Numbered from the stretch's first letter, positions 22,711-37,126 are shown. The stretch: 64,000 bases of DNA from Ricinus communis (GCF_019578655.1 NC_063265.1:11752501-11816500), one strand, 5' to 3'. Program-made: numbers and translations. The notes: generated by a model not told the origin, from the sequence alone.

Positions 22711-24737
22711 ATGGAACAAGAGAATAAGATTAAAGAAGCTGACAAGCCTGCAGAAGCGTCTGCCACGTCACTGGCATCAGAACAAACAAACGAGGAAGCT
22801 GCCAGGAAATCACAATCATCTGAAATGAATAACAGGAGAGCGGAGAATCCTGGGGAAGGACCCGTTAAAGCAGAATCATCAAAAAAAAGAACCCCCAAAT
22901 CACTGAAGGCCAAATCTAAAATCAAGAAGGGATCCCTAGGTGGCATCTCTTTAAAAACCGAGAAAACTAAAGACAATCAACAGTTTTGGGGGAGAAACCG
23001 AAAGAAGAAGAATAAGAGTGCAATTAAAGAAAAGGAAGAAGATAACAAAAATGAGTCTGCAAATAATAAGAACCAGAGTTCAAGGGAAGATAAAAGACAA
23101 AAGAACAGCGCCCTTGAAGAGCATAGTGGTAAGGGCCAAGGGACCCAAAAGAACCAAGAAAATATTGCTGGCTGTAGTAGAAGCCAACGTAACCAAAAGA
23201 GTGAAGATAAGCATGGTGGCCAAGATAAGAGCTCGAGGAATCCAAAGAACAAAGGAAAGCTTGATTTGAAGGAAAAGAGCCAAGGAGATCAAAAGAAGAA
23301 AGAGAAGCTTGGTGGTTTGATCTTTATGTGTAATTCAAGGACCAAACCAGATTGTTTCCGTTATCAAGTCATGGGGATGACATCAAGTAAAAAAGATCTT
23401 GTTTTGGGTGTGAAACCTGGACTTAAGCTTTTCCTGTATGATTTTGATTTCAGACTAATGTATGGGATCTACCAAGCATCTTCTTCAGGTGGAATGAGAC
23501 TGGAGCCCAAGGCTTTTGGTGGTTCCTTCCCTGTTCAGGTTATGTTTTACTATAACTAATCTAACTTCTTTTGGTAACAATTTCCGTTTTCTTTACCACT
23601 TTAGAATTTAGTCAGATCTTCACACTGACATTTCTGAAGTTCAGGTGCGGTTCAGTGTCCATAAGGATTGCGTTCCACTCCCTGAGAGTGTTTTTAAGAA
23701 AGCTATAAAGGACAACTATGACGCAAGCAACAAATTTGACATTGAACTTACCATTCCACAAGTGAGAATCTCTGATTTAATGTGCTAATTTGGTGGCATT
23801 GCTTCTTAATATTAGCAGTCATGACTTTTCCAATTTTCCCTTTTAGGTGAGGAAGCTCAGCGAACTTTTCCGACCAGTTGCATTCCAGTCTGTTAAGTTA
23901 GCTGCAGTTCCTGTCCATTCTGTACCAGTGACAACTATTCGGGAAAGGGAAGTTTATGATAGACTAAGAGAGTCACGACCCCATTCAGATAGGGAAACAT
24001 TTGTGAGAGTCAATGGTGATAGTAGGAGGTATCCTGTACGCTCTCATGAGAGGGATCAGCATATTGAGCACCGGGAGGTGGTACCAATACATAGAGAGGA
24101 AGCTCCCCATGATTTATACATGAGCGAAAAGGAGTATCGTACTTATGGTCTTCAAAGAGAGAGAAGAAACTTGACTCCTTCACATATTGCTGCTTCCGCT
24201 CTAGATCGCTATCCTAGGAATCTTGAAAAGGAGCACCTTCTTAGACAGCCAGCCCCTCCGCACAGTGATACTGTCCCTGTGCTTAGAGAATCAGTTCTTG
24301 CAGATCCACTCTACTCGACTCAGAGAGAGTTCTGCACATATAATATTGGTGGTAGAAGTGAATTGCTAAATGCAGCTCCTTCAGTTTCTGCAGTGTCATC
24401 TAGTTCTGCTGTTGCAGCATTAGACTCCTATAGAAGGGATCCATTTAATTCTTACCAGTTTGGTACTTCGTCTGCGAGTGTGTATTCCCTGCCTCCAAGG
24501 AGGGAAGAAGTTTCTTTAGGTTCCTATTATATTGATGGTAGGAGAAAGACTTACCTATCCGAGGCTGATCCTTTGCATAGGAGAGAAACTGATCCAGTGA
24601 ATAAATTATACTTGAAGTATGGGGTTGAACCATTATCAGATTATAAACAGGTACATGAAGAAGCCAAACGAGAAACTGTGCCTCCACCTGTTTCATCGCG
24701 GTACTCATTTGCGGGTCCATCTGTGTCTTATCGATAA
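22711..24737 (+). CDS. DCD (development and cell death) domain protein
   Basis: Three exons, 22711-23538, 23645-23761 and 23847-24737, total 1,836 nt, giving 611 aa; junctions are GT-AG in phase 0. Residues 1-195 are Lys/Glu/Asn/Gln-rich and highly charged. The DCD domain covers about 199-330: it begins GGLIFMCN, contains YGIYQASS, and ends SELFRPV, and it is interrupted by both introns. The rest is Arg/Tyr/Ser-rich and disordered, with [15 protein letters not shown] repeats of arginine and acidic residues. DCD proteins are plant-specific and linked to stress, ER-stress and programmed cell death signalling (B2 and NRP-type proteins); a biochemical function for this one cannot be read from sequence. 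The ATG is the first in frame after the leader acceptor. Confidence 0.92.
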
Positions 24738-27619
24738 GTGAAATCACATTAATTTCAATCCTTTTGAGTTGCCTATATTTAATGCATAAGACAGATTTCA
24801 GTTGTAGACAGTTGCAAGGATGCAAGCATCAGTAGGCTCTTTAGGGTTGTGTTTTATTCCTTGCACTATATCAAGATTTGAATTGTTAGTTTTAGTTCCA
24901 GCAAGTTCGGAAGGGAATTAGCTTCCACATTCATATTACTAATATATGCTGGTAACCTCTATCTGAGATGCATTTCCATTTTTAATTTGGATTCCACCTG
25001 AGTTCTGGAATTTGTTTCCAGGGGAATGAATGATAACACATCAACTGACTCGCCTTCAGTGTTTTGATCTTGAGTGGTACAAATGCTTTACACATTTTAA
25101 CTCAAATAAATTCAGAGTGATTTTTCTGCAGTGATTTTCAGGGGTCCAAGAAGTCAAAATCTTGCCCATCAGTTTATAGTGGAAGAGAATGAAGGTTATG
25201 GGCTGGATCTGAACTTTGGAATGGAACAAATGAAAATAACATCCTCGCGTTCAATTTCAGCGAAGTTTCGAATCCCAGATCTTTTCTGTTCTTTTTTGAA
25301 CTGAAAAATCTTCAAGTTTGAAGTCAATAATAAATGGATGTAAATTCGACGTCGCCAAAAGTTGGCTTCCAAGGAAGAATTGATGAACTTTAGCATGTGA
25401 CTATCATAAAAGTTCCTGAAAACTTACCAGAAGAATTCCAAACATTCGACGCAGAATTATAACTTTCTTGCCATGAGAAAGAAGAAATCCATGCTAGACC
25501 CGTATCCATTCAGGGAGACTACTCTAGTCAACGGATTTGCTTTTAATTTTATCAATTGAGGTTTAAATCAGTAAGTACGGTTCATTTTTCCAATTCAAGC
25601 ATTAATTGAAATTGTTTTTCTTTTCAGGGAAAAAGTCTTCTAGTTTTGGCATGAACCTTTTCTTTTTAATTTAATAAAAGATATAACTAAAAACTAATCA
25701 AAGAAAAATACAGAATTGTGTATATCTCCAAACACGATTTCCAGACCGGAACCTGCAGATTAGGCTAACTGCGATAGAGTAAGATTCATCTAATTTAATA
25801 CATATGCTCCAATAAATGTATAAATTACACGTTATGAATATTTTATAATTAAATATTTCATAACTGATATATATTTTAATGTATAATATTAATTACATCT
25901 AATATTATATTTGGTTGAAATCTATTAAAGAATTTATTTTATTTGAAAATAAGACATTAAAAAAATAAAAAATTAAAAGATATATTTTAATATTATTAAA
26001 TATATTAACTTATTAATATAAAACTCATTTAAAAAATTTATTTATCATGTTAGATTTTAGTTTAGTAATAATCAATAACATATAAATTTAATTATATATA
26101 ATTTTAAATTAATTTTTATTTTATTTAGAGCAATATATAAATTTTATAAAATTATTTATCAATTTTAACCAACGATAGTAAGAAAAGATTAGTATCGGTT
26201 AGGATTTTCTTACTTAAAATGAACAATTGGAATTTGGCAGCATCATTCTTTTAAAAGTGTTCTCACCTGAAAAAAATAATTTATTTACTAACTTTATAAA
26301 AAAAATAATTTATTTCATAGAATAAAACTGCTTTCGTAATAGAAAATTATAATTAATATATATTTAAAAATAATAACCGGTGGATCAAACAATAAACTTT
26401 AATAAAGAAAAAGAAAAGACGAGGCCCATGATTTTTTTTGGGTCCCCTTCTATAACCAAATATTGGTATTAACCAACTAAAGTTATGTTCGACCAATAAA
26501 TGTAAATGTCCAAGTCTCAGTTACCCTTTTTTCTTTTTTTTGCGTCACCAGGGTGTCGTCACAGCTGATTAATTATATCACAAACAATTTAATAACAATA
26601 TTTCATTTCCATTCAACTTTAATGTATGGTTGAACTTTTGTATGAAATGAAAATTATTCCCCTGTATTTTTCTAATTTTGACTGACTTGATCTGATCACC
26701 GTCTTTTCAAAATCCCAACTTGTTCAAATTTGATTGCTTCACTCCAAATTCCATCCATTCTTGATATCAGATTATCTACAATGGACATAAAATTAAAAGA
26801 TTATATCACATTATTATAATATCATGTCCAGTAAAATCTTAATCCAAGACTTAGTTTTTGCTTTTTGTTTTCTTCTTTGATACTGATTATAAAAACTGTA
26901 TCTCATGCTCTAAGTAGTTATCCAGATTTTAGTAATAACATTATTAATCCTGCTTGTTGCTTCTTTGTTATATAAAAATAATAAAGCTTTGATTTGCTGT
27001 GGCTTTCATCTTACACAATGTACCTAATCCAATAATTATTTAACACAAAAAGAAAACCCTTGTTTGTTATCTATCACAGAAAGGTGAAGGCATCACCGGC
27101 GACATTCAATAAACACTGTGCCCATTCTCAAATCATTTCAACAATCATGAATTAACATCCCAAATTTACAAATTAGCATAGGATGAAGGGAAATCATTGT
27201 TTACTTTCATGTTGCTGCATCCAGCTCCGCTCAACAAGCATTTGCATTTTCAGGTGAGAACACTTTTAAAAGAAAAAAAAAATCATCAGATTTACTGCAC
27301 TCTAATGTTTTTATTAGTATAAATTAAAATGATTAATGTAGTTTATCTTTAATTTTTATTTTTTATCATAACGTAATTTTTATTTTTAGTTTAGCCTGGA
27401 TGACAACGGAATATCAATGAGAGCATGACAAATGACAAAATGAAATTGCTATTAAAATTCCAAACTCAGAGAAGACCAATAATCAGTATTTATTCATCGG
27501 TCTTTGTTTTGTTTTTCTTTTTGAGAAGGATTCATCGGTCTTTGTTAAGAATAATAATTAAAGAAACAGAATTTCCCTTCTTCTTCTCTCGATTTTCCGC
27601 TAAAAAGCCTTTTAACGCG
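24738..27619. other. Spacer between the DCD and copine genes
   Basis: 3' UTR of the DCD gene to about 25.1 kb, then AT-rich DNA. Apart from the long-range inverted repeat (26248-26273 and 27247-27272), nothing with coding potential is evident. A short frame at 27425-27682 overlaps the presumed copine promoter and is not supported. Confidence 0.45.
26248..27272. repeat. Perfect 26-bp inverted repeat, arms about 1 kb apart
   Basis: The arm 26248-26273 (CTTTTAAAAGTGTTCTCACC then TGAAAA) is the exact reverse complement of 27247-27272. Weaker complementarity continues outside: CATCATT before the first arm and AATCATC after the second. The 973-bp interior is AT-rich and not symmetrical. The layout resembles the termini of a small non-autonomous DNA transposon, but no convincing target-site duplication is visible. 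Confidence 0.6.
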
Positions 27620-27628
27620 TATATATAC
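27620..27628 (+). promoter_or_regulatory. Candidate TATA box of the copine gene
   Basis: TATATATAC, about 225 bp upstream of the ATG at 27849, in the right place for a core promoter. Supported only by motif and distance. Confidence 0.35.
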
Positions 27629-27848
27629 ACATATATTATAGCTAAAGCCGCAGTAAGCGAATATATAGAAGCAGCAAATTGAAAGAGGAGCGATTTGATT
27701 TCAAGAACTTTGAGAACATTGTTTATAATAGAAGAGGAATATTATATTATAGACAAACTTAGCTTTTGAGAATTTTAAATTTTCTTTTTGTGAATACAGA
27801 TTTTTTTTGAGAGATTGCGAGTATAGAAATTGAACTTGAGAGGGAGAG

Positions 27849-30800
27849 ATGGGAGGATGTGTATCAGGTGATGTAAAAGGAGGAAAACAAGCGATTGGAG
27901 GGGCCCAACAAAGGCCCACCGATCCACCCAATAATGGTGGTCAGAATGATGCTGCCGATTTCTTCTTTCGCTCGCGTGGTCTCCATTCTCTTTCCACTCA
28001 AATCGAGGTCTATATATGTTAATGTGTATATTTTTATTTTTTTATACGTACATTTGTATTCTGTGTGTGTGTAATTGTGCCATGTTAGTCCACTGCAGAA
28101 CCCTAAAATTTAATTTCAAGTACAAGCATCAAGCATAAAGTACTTGTCCTTGTTTTGTTTATATGTTCTGCTTTGTGTTTGTCACTTAGTGAGAATTTTA
28201 GTTTGTTTGAGAACTGTGTGGTTACTGTCTGTAGATTCTAATTGCTCTGTTTGTATGCTGAAGAAATATTTCACTTTTTTTTTTCTTATCGAGATTCCGT
28301 ACTGGTCTTGATGGTTCTGATTTAAAGAATGGTGAAACGGAAGGAAGTCGCAATTTTTGAAATTGAACTGCTCATGCCCTGCTAAAAAATTATTGAGAAG
28401 CATAAACAATGAGAAACATATACCTTGAGATACAATAATTTAATTCTGTGGTGATCACAGACCTGGCTTAAATTTATTGCTGCTTGGAAAACTTATTACG
28501 AGTGGAATTGTTTTCACTGGAATGACTTCATAAAGAACTTTGTTACCAATTGTTTGGTGTTACTTTGTTATTTTATGTAAAAACCAGTGAATTTAAGATC
28601 TGAAGCCCTTTCACTATCTTCTTGTGCATCAATTTTGATTTTCTTATATTATTATGATTACAGAATACGATCTTAAAGTCAAATCCAAGAATCGTAATGG
28701 ATTCACGGTTAATAACGCGACTATTCCACCAAAAACTCCTTTTTGTACAAAACAATCAATATGTAGAATCATAACAAGTGATTGCTGAAATTCAAGGATA
28801 TAATACTCATTCCTTTTTGTTGTTTTTATATTGGGATTGGTTTTTCTAAGGATATTAATGGAAGAAAATGCGTTTTAGTATATATTTGATATATGAGTCT
28901 TGGAATTCCATGATCTTGTTTAGTTTAAGAGTTCTTATATGATGCACCTAAAAATTGAGAGTTTATATCCGTTGTATTATTATATTTAAATCTTGATTGT
29001 TAGATGAAGTTACCAGAATTGTTAAATTTGTAAAGTAATATCACCCCTCTTACAGCCACTTATTTTAAAAAATTAGAACTTTTTCTTCTTTTCATTTGCA
29101 CCATCTTCTTCACAACATTATAGAGAGAGATATATTCCAGTGAGCATCAATGAATTAGATGCCTACAAATTCAAGACATTAAGACGAGATAACGGATTTC
29201 TTGGCATTTGGCGACGCTAGACAATAAAAAATGGAGGAGAGAGAGTTTTGGTTTGAATATTTCAAATGAAGACTCTAGCTGATTCCAATGACTGTTGAGA
29301 GTTTTTAGGGACAAGCTCTTTCATTTACGGGTAGCCATGTTCAGTTTAGTTGCTTATTGATGTTGTAATGAATGATGATTTTTTGGGTAGTCTTGGTATG
29401 GATTTCAGTATTTAGTATTGAATTACACAATTCAATAGATCCAACCTAACCAAAGAACCCAACACAACAAGTTAAAGCACTTTCTTATGTAACAGGTTGT
29501 TTACCCATAATTACAAGTTAGATAGCATGTTTATATATAAAGTAGGTGCGCAATAGTAAGAACCTTACTTTGATTTCGAGCAATGTTGAATAAATGGTTG
29601 TGTCAATACAAAATTTTCTTAGAATTTAAACTTGGCGAAGCTAATGTAATGCAAGTGCAGAAGTTTGTTTATTGTTACTATTTATCGTTTGATGTGACAA
29701 TAAGATTTTTCACATGTTTTAAGCATTGACTGTTTTGTATCTATTTTGTCCTACATGGTTGGGGTTTTGCTCACCTCCAATTGGAGATTCCCATTGTTTC
29801 CCCAGATGGAACATTTCAAGATTCTTACTTTTAGATGCTTCTAAAGTTTATAAGCACGAGAGAAAATGTTGACTTTAATCTCATTTTTTGCCAAAAGGAA
29901 AATAACATCATCAAATCCTCACCTGTTATCTTACTTTTGCAATTCAGTTTTGGCATGTAAAGTAATTGTTCCATGACATTTTAAGATGTCTTAAATCTAT
30001 CCTCTTATTCATGCAACGTTCCTCCAAATGCTTTACGTGGATTTTGCATTTCGTTGTAATATTTTATATGCTTATACTTTGATGGACTTAACGGTGTATT
30101 CAGCATTGCTATTCACATGTATGCCTATATAATCATCTTGTTACCTATCTTTTTCTTCATATTATCTTACATGTTACTTGTTTCTTTATCCTAATTGTAT
30201 ATTCATGTTTCTCAAATCTGCACTGTAGCTGGCATTATCAGCTTCAAAGTTACTTGATCGTGATATCACATCAAAGGTATGTTCCTATGGGCTCTAATCT
30301 AACATAAAATTAGAGTTTAGTTTCGCTGCTTTAGACTGTTGTGTTGCCTCTTCATGGGTGCACCCTCTTTTCCTCCTGTTCTTATAAATGTAATGTTGTT
30401 AGAGTGTGCTATCTTGTATCATTTGATGATCTGCCCTATAACTTCTCAGCTCGTTGTGGGTAGGAAAATTGTAGTTTAAGTCACATGTTATACTGGTGTT
30501 TCATGTCTCAACTTTAAGCTCTATGATGTTATTTGTGAGCCTGATCACTTGAACATGGGCTTTATCCAATGGTTGGTTTATTGACGAGCAAAATCTACTT
30601 TGAAAAAACAAGTTATCTTAGATTTTTGTCTTCTTTTCCCTTGTTGCTCTGCAGCTGTACGTATGTGAGGATTGTGGGTTTAATATTGTTGATAAGATTG
30701 ACCAATCTAAAAACAGAAATAGAGATTAAAGGAGACTCTATATGTTGTTTATTCTCGAAAAAGAAAAGGCAGGTTTTTGCCATTATTATGTGGTTTGTTC

Positions 30801-33800
30801 TTGTGTGTGAGAACTAAACTAGGTTTTCATTGTCAGAGTGATCCAATGGCAGTTATATATGTAAAGAAGAAAGATGGGAAACTAGAGGAAGTTGGCCGCA
30901 CTGAAGTCATTTTAAACAGCTTAAACCCTTCTTGGATCGAAAAGATTACAATTGCCTATCAGTTTGAGACATTACAGCTGCTAGTGTGAGTTTCTCATTG
31001 CTTCTTTATATACCAATGTTCTAGCTATATCTTTCATTTAGTGAACTGGCAGGACGTGGAGATCGATTGATCACTCTTTTCTTTTTTGTTTTCCTTTCCT
31101 CCAGCTTTCACATCTATGATGTAGATACCAAATATCACAATATACCTGTGAAGGTATGATGTAGTTTCTGTTTCTAACATTTTCTATAGTAACATTTCTA
31201 ACTTTAACAGTTTGTCCGAAAAAGTTTAGTACAATTCTTACTTTGATAATTATAGTGCTTATTTTGCTCTCTGTAACATAATAAGGCACTGTAAGGAGAA
31301 AGACTACTCATAGCAGTTACATGACATATGCAGAAGTCAGAACTAAATGTTGAAGAGTCATTTAAAAGCAGACTCAACAGAGACATAAGGGACTTTGAAA
31401 AAGAAATTAAGATGAATAATAACCAAACAGCATTAAGCAAACAAAATCCTTGGTGATTTACTTCTAGTGGGGAATGATAATCTTACAATTTGCTAGACAT
31501 TTTGTTGAAAGTGAAGATCGTACTCTGAAATATAAACTATTCTTTTATCACCATGCAGTCACTAAAGTTGAAGGATCAGCAATTCTTGGGAGAAGCTAGT
31601 TGCTTTCTGTCTGAGGTTAGTTGCTTTTGGTGTTATGTATATTGCTCATCAAGTTTAGGTGAAGTAGTTGTGATAAATCCATGATTTGATATATGGAATA
31701 ATGCATTGCATTTCCCTTTCTGTTCCCTGACAATTTCACTGGGGCCATGAGGGATGACTGAAACTATATTTAATGATTGCAAAGAAAGCTTGTAGACAAC
31801 CTGCAGTAATGATCACTGCTTATGCTATTATTTCATTTGTCATACCAAAATTAATAATATTGATGCTTGCCTATATTTCCCCTTTGTTCATGGCAGATAG
31901 TGACCAAACTGAATCAAACAGTGACCCTGAATCTCCAAAACAGAAGTGGGCATGGAGTTTTGACTAATTTAGGGACGCTCAACATCTATGCTGAGGAAAC
32001 AGTTGCTTCTAGGACTGCCATTGAGCTAACATTCCATTGTTCCAACCTGGATAACAAAGATATATTTTCTCAAAGTGTATGTACTAAAAATGGCATCACC
32101 TTTAGAGCATGATGAAACTTACAAATGTCTTAGAATCCTAACTTTTATTCTCTTTCTGTTGCAGGACCCTTTCCTAAGAATATCTAGATTAGTAGAGAGT
32201 GGTGCTTATATACCTATATGTAAGACTGAGGTGGTGAACAATAATCTGAATCCAGTCTGGAGGCCCCTATATCTGAGCATGCAGCAATTTGCAAGCAAGG
32301 CAAGCTTGTTATATTTCCTCTTCTTCTTGTTCTTCTTCCTGGTTATGCACAAGCTTGTAAAATTAATGACTCTTGCTTAGATAGTGGCTAGAGTTTGTAG
32401 ACTTTGGTGGAAAAAAAAAAGTCATTTAAGTTACCTCACTCTGTTTCAGAATAACCCACTGGTTATTGAGTGCTTTGACTTCAACAGCAATGGCAATCAT
32501 GTCCTGATTGGGTAATTAGATACTTGATCTTTCTTGTTTTACCTGTTTTCTTGTTAATAGGCATTAGTGGTTTAGGCAATTGCTGATATTGTATCTTTCT
32601 ATTGACATCCTCAGGAAGGTTCAGAAATCAGTGTCTGATCTGGAAAAGATGCACAGAGAAAAAGGCGGTGCGAATTTCATCTTACCATCTCATCGAGGTC
32701 ATGAAAAGGTGTTGCTTTCTTACTTGGATCAAAATTTAGTATATGATGCCACTGTCTTTACTCATCATAGGCTGTGCCTTTAGGTTCTGAAGGGTCAGCT
32801 GTTTGTGGATCAATTCGTGGAGAAGGAGCAGTACAGTTTTCTGGATTATATCTCCAGTGGCTTTGAGCTAAATTTTATGGTTGCTGTTGACTTCACTGGT
32901 AATAACCTATGATGTATCTCATTATTCATTTATCTTCTCTGCTTCCCATGTAGCTTTTCAGTCTGAAATCTGATTGTTGCTTTTGCTATTAAATTTGCAG
33001 CTTCAAATGGAAATCCTCGACATCCTGATTCCTTACACTATATTGATCCTTCAGGCCGGTTGAATTCTTATCAGCAGGTAAGGCAAGCTGTGCTACTCTA
33101 CACAATGGCAATGGTTGTATTCTGAAAAGATATTATAAATTTTATTTTATTTTGTTTTTTCTAATAATCATTGCTCTTAATGGTATCTTTTCAAATGTTA
33201 AAAATTAAATCAGAAGATTTAATCTTTAATCTAATGATTTGCATCAATACCATAATGATAAAACAATATGATTGTTCAAGCTAAAATGCTATGAAGTTCT
33301 CAAAATGGCTTTTAATGTGAAAAGAACTAATTTTGTTGTTCTTCATTGTGTTTGAGGTTGGATTTCTTTGTGTTTGTTTACAGAATTAAACTGAATTGGC
33401 TAGTTAAGTTAATTGGCTAAACTGGTTTGCAGGCTATAATGGAAGTGGGGGAGGTAATACAATTCTATGATTCTGATAGGTGTTTTCCTGCCTGGGGATT
33501 TGGGGGAAGGACGCCTGCTGGTACAATTTCACATTGTTTTAACTTGAATGGAAATCCAAGTGGCTTTGAGGTAAGAGGATCAGGCTTTCCCAATTTCTTG
33601 CACGGTTGAACACTATTGTTTAGAGGGTTCGATTTGTTTGACATTTATTTCTGGATGATTTCTGCTCAATTAACAGAAATTTTTTGCCTTTTTCTCTGAG
33701 TTTGTTTCGATAAAGTTCTTATTCATTGCCTTCTGAGTTAGTGACTTGTGCAAATTAGTTTTTGTTAGAGCTTGTCAGGAGCGTCCTAAATTCTTCCATC

Positions 33801-35432
33801 TGGTAATGCACCATCTCATATCTCACAAGAGAAATGCGATTCACTTAAGAAGCTTCTGAATCCTGGTTATGCACAAGTGTTTATGCTGTTATTTGTTGCT
33901 TGTATATTTTTTTAGTAACATAAATAAAGCACAGCTTGCCTTGGTTCAGTTTGGGTTCGCATCACATCTAGTCAAAGGGTTTATGTGCACAGATAAATAT
34001 TGTGATGACATTAGCTCCATAATGCTCAATTAATGTCATTCTAGTTGATATTGGTGATTTTTACACTGTCAGTCTGAATAGTTGCTGCCTGGGTTTTTCT
34101 TATAGATGATCCTTACACTTAGCTTTTACGGTATTTTTCATTGATTTCCATGAGCAGGTTCATTCATTTATTATAAATTTTAGAATCTTTCCAATATTTT
34201 TAATTTCTTTAACTAACAGGTTGAGGGTGTTGAAGGCATCATGGCTGCCTATGCCACTGCTCTACAGAATGTTGCTCTAGCAGGACCCACTTTGTTTGGC
34301 CAAGTGGTCAATACAGCTGCACAGATTGCTGGTCAGTCTCTTTCAGAGAACAACAAGAAGTACTTTGTGTTGCTCATTCTAACGGTAATTGAGCCATGGC
34401 TTTTCCTTGCAGTTTTTATCCCTTACTTTCCTATATCTAAGTAATAAATAAGCTGCCTCTGTTTTCAGGATGGAGTCCTAACAGACATTCAAGAAACTAA
34501 AGATGCTTTGGTGAAGGCATCTGATCTTCCATTATCAATTCTTATAATCGGAGTAGGAGGTGCAGACTTTACACAAATGGAGGTGTGCGTTGTTTCTCTA
34601 TTCGTTATTACACTATGCTTTTAATGTTATGGAGGAGAGAGTGCAAGTGCACCTGTTGGAAATCTGTCATTACAATAAATCTCAAATTTTACAGATTCTT
34701 GATGCTGATCAAGGATGTCGACTAGAGAGTTCTACTGATAGGGTGGCCACACGAGATATAGTACAATTTGTTCCAATGCGAGAAGTGCACAGTAAGTACA
34801 ATATGCATTTTATGGTATAGCTCACTTAGTAAGGCATGGTGCCTTTAAGTTCTGAATATTGAACTGAAACGTGCCTGTTTTCAAATGACACTCTTGAGAG
34901 TAGAGTTTCATAGCATTTAGTGTTAATTATGGGTTAGGACTCAAACCGCGCATTAGCCATCTGCCGTCATTTTTTATATAGAACGAAGGCTTGTAAGCAA
35001 TAACTGGGAAGCAGATGTTGTTGTTTTCCTGTGATCCTAGATGTTGTGAAGATGATCATAAGCATAGTTGGCATGAAAGGCTTTTCAAGTGTTAGGATGA
35101 TTCCTAATCCTGGTCGTTTCTGGCAGTTCATCGGCTAACTGCCGACTAGATCACACTTGTTATAGATGTGCTTGGTTCATGCACAGGCACACAGAGTGAT
35201 CCAATTAGACCTAGTTGATGCAGCTTACATGCAACTATACGTAAATTTATATTTCCTTTTCTCTTATGTTTTAAATGGCTTTACTCCTGCGACTTCAACT
35301 AATATAGGTTGGTGCCTCTTGACAGGTGGACAGCTTTCTGCGGTTCAAGCACTTCTGGAAGAGTTACCTGGACAGTTTTTGTCATATATGCGGTCTAGGG
35401 ATATCAAACCACATGCCCGCCACACTGATTGA
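27849..35432 (+). CDS. BON3: Copine (BONZAI family, BON3-like)
   Basis: Sixteen exons: 27849-28007, 30229-30276, 30837-30985, 31105-31153, 31559-31615, 31897-32076, 32165-32299, 32450-32511, 32615-32708, 32784-32898, 33001-33077, 33433-33570, 34220-34384, 34469-34582, 34695-34791, 35326-35432. They total 1,746 nt and encode 581 aa, the usual copine size. The N-terminus MGGC offers a glycine for myristoylation and a cysteine for palmitoylation, so it should sit at the plasma membrane. Two C2 domains follow (aspartates in [12 protein letters not shown] and in KDIFSQSDPFLR), then a VWA/copine domain starting MVAVDFTASN. The start [18 protein letters not shown] and [15 protein letters not shown] match BON3 better than BON1. 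BONZAI proteins are calcium-dependent phospholipid-binding repressors of NLR-triggered cell death. Intron 1 is 2.2 kb; intron 7 uses a GC donor. An NLR gene lies tail-to-tail 2.9 kb away. Confidence 0.95.
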
Positions 35433-36662
35433 ACATGATATTGATAGCACTATGATTCTGGGTTCATTCCAACATTACATTTCTGTAGATATGGCATACA
35501 TTAGGGTTAAACTTGTACATATTCTCATGAATTGACTTTTTCTTCTTTCCGGTTATACACTGCACTTTGCAAAAAAAAAAAAAAAAATTGAAGCCGACTC
35601 ATGGGTTTGACCTGTTAGAAGGTTTGTGTATAGTTTAGATTCAGAAAGTTGTTTCTGGCTGTGTCAACGTGGGCTACCTGATTAAGTTTTTAATCAATCG
35701 TTATTCAATTCTTTGTATATTTTTGTTTCTTGAACAATTGTAATCCCATTTGAAGCCTATAAAATATATGAACTTTTCACAAATACTTCAAAATCAATAA
35801 AAAAAAAAAAAAATTACTGTGTAATCTGTTTTTGAAAAATATTGTTTTTTTCTTTATTTTTTTTTTCTAAAATGCGGTGCAATTATTTATTGTTGTTGTT
35901 TAGTTATTTCTTGGTAATCACAAAACAATAAAAAAAATTAAAATTGTAATTTAAAAAAATTATATTTTTATATCAAAAAAGTAAAAAATACAGGTATTTT
36001 TGTTATATTTCTTAAAATATAAGAGATGCTTCCAGTAAGCTTTGCTAAAAAAGTTTTTAATTACGACCTCACAATCCTCTAGCTTAAAAACATAAAATTA
36101 AGTTGCATTAAGCTTATTAAAGATCAAATTCGAAAGCTTGAACATGACTTCCATCACCATCGCCAAAGAATCTTGTCACATGGTATGAAATCTAGTCAGG
36201 CAAAACTCAAATTCAAGCTATGTAGACCATAGAAAGTCAAGTTTAAGCAATTTCAATCAGATCTAAGCTCCAATGAATGGAAATAGATAAATGATAGCAC
36301 AAACACCAGAAATGCCTCGAAGATCTCTTATACTAACCTCCACCGCAATGGAATTATCTCTTTTTGAAGAACAAAGGAGCCGATATTACCCATATTTGTA
36401 TTTTATTAATTCAGGAGAGGAAAGAAGAACTTAGCCTTAGAAAAGTTTCTAAGGCAACCAAAATTCCCTAAAGGCTTTTAACCTAACGCTTATAAACCAA
36501 AAAACATGATATCAGAGGACGAAGAAGAAAATTCCGGCCAAAATGATCGTTCAATTCCTCTCTCCGCATAATATCACTCCGTTAAAGTCTAAAGAGGAGG
36601 AGACAATTTCCGTATTTTGATGGATTAAATTAATCCAAAAAAGTCGAAGTGAATGCATATAA

Positions 36663-36811
36663 CATTTCATCGGCCACCATGGCACCATCCATTCCACCAC
36701 CAATACCATTTGTTTCTTTAGGATTAAATCAGTCCAAGAAAATTAAATAGAAAAAGAATTACTCATAAAAATATACAAAATTAACAATCATTTACTTACC
36801 CACTATCACTA
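36663..36811 (+). repeat. Dispersed repeat R1 (partner at 51046-51190)
   Basis: About 150 bp that recurs in the same orientation at 51046-51190. Both share CCACCACCAATACCATTTGT followed by TTCTTTAGGATTAAATCA, and end with CCACTATCACT or CACTATCACT. The copies lie on either side of the NLR gene. Confidence 0.85.
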
Positions 36812-37126
36812 AAATCAAATTCTCCATATACAAACTCAGATGATAAACATCACTCTGCTGAAAAGTGCAACCTGTTAAATACAAAATGATTTGATGAAAA
36901 TGAATTCAACAATGTTCAATAAGAAATAGTTGCAGAAAAAATGAGAAGTAATTGTTTTTTGGAACGAAAGAAAATGGGAAGTTCATATTGCTCTCCCGTA
37001 CTACTTTTTATAAAGGATTAACAAATACACGATAAGAAGAAAATAATTATAAGAGTTGCTCTTTCTTTTACAGTTTTACGTCACAACCCGTCTCATCTTG
37101 GACGAAGTCTGTCCATGGGCAGAAAT

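Noticed and set aside
22977..23252. Overlapping Phe/Leu/Ser-rich frames on the minus strand of the DCD gene
   Set aside because: They mirror the Lys/Glu/Asn-rich N-terminus of the DCD protein; no splice or start support.
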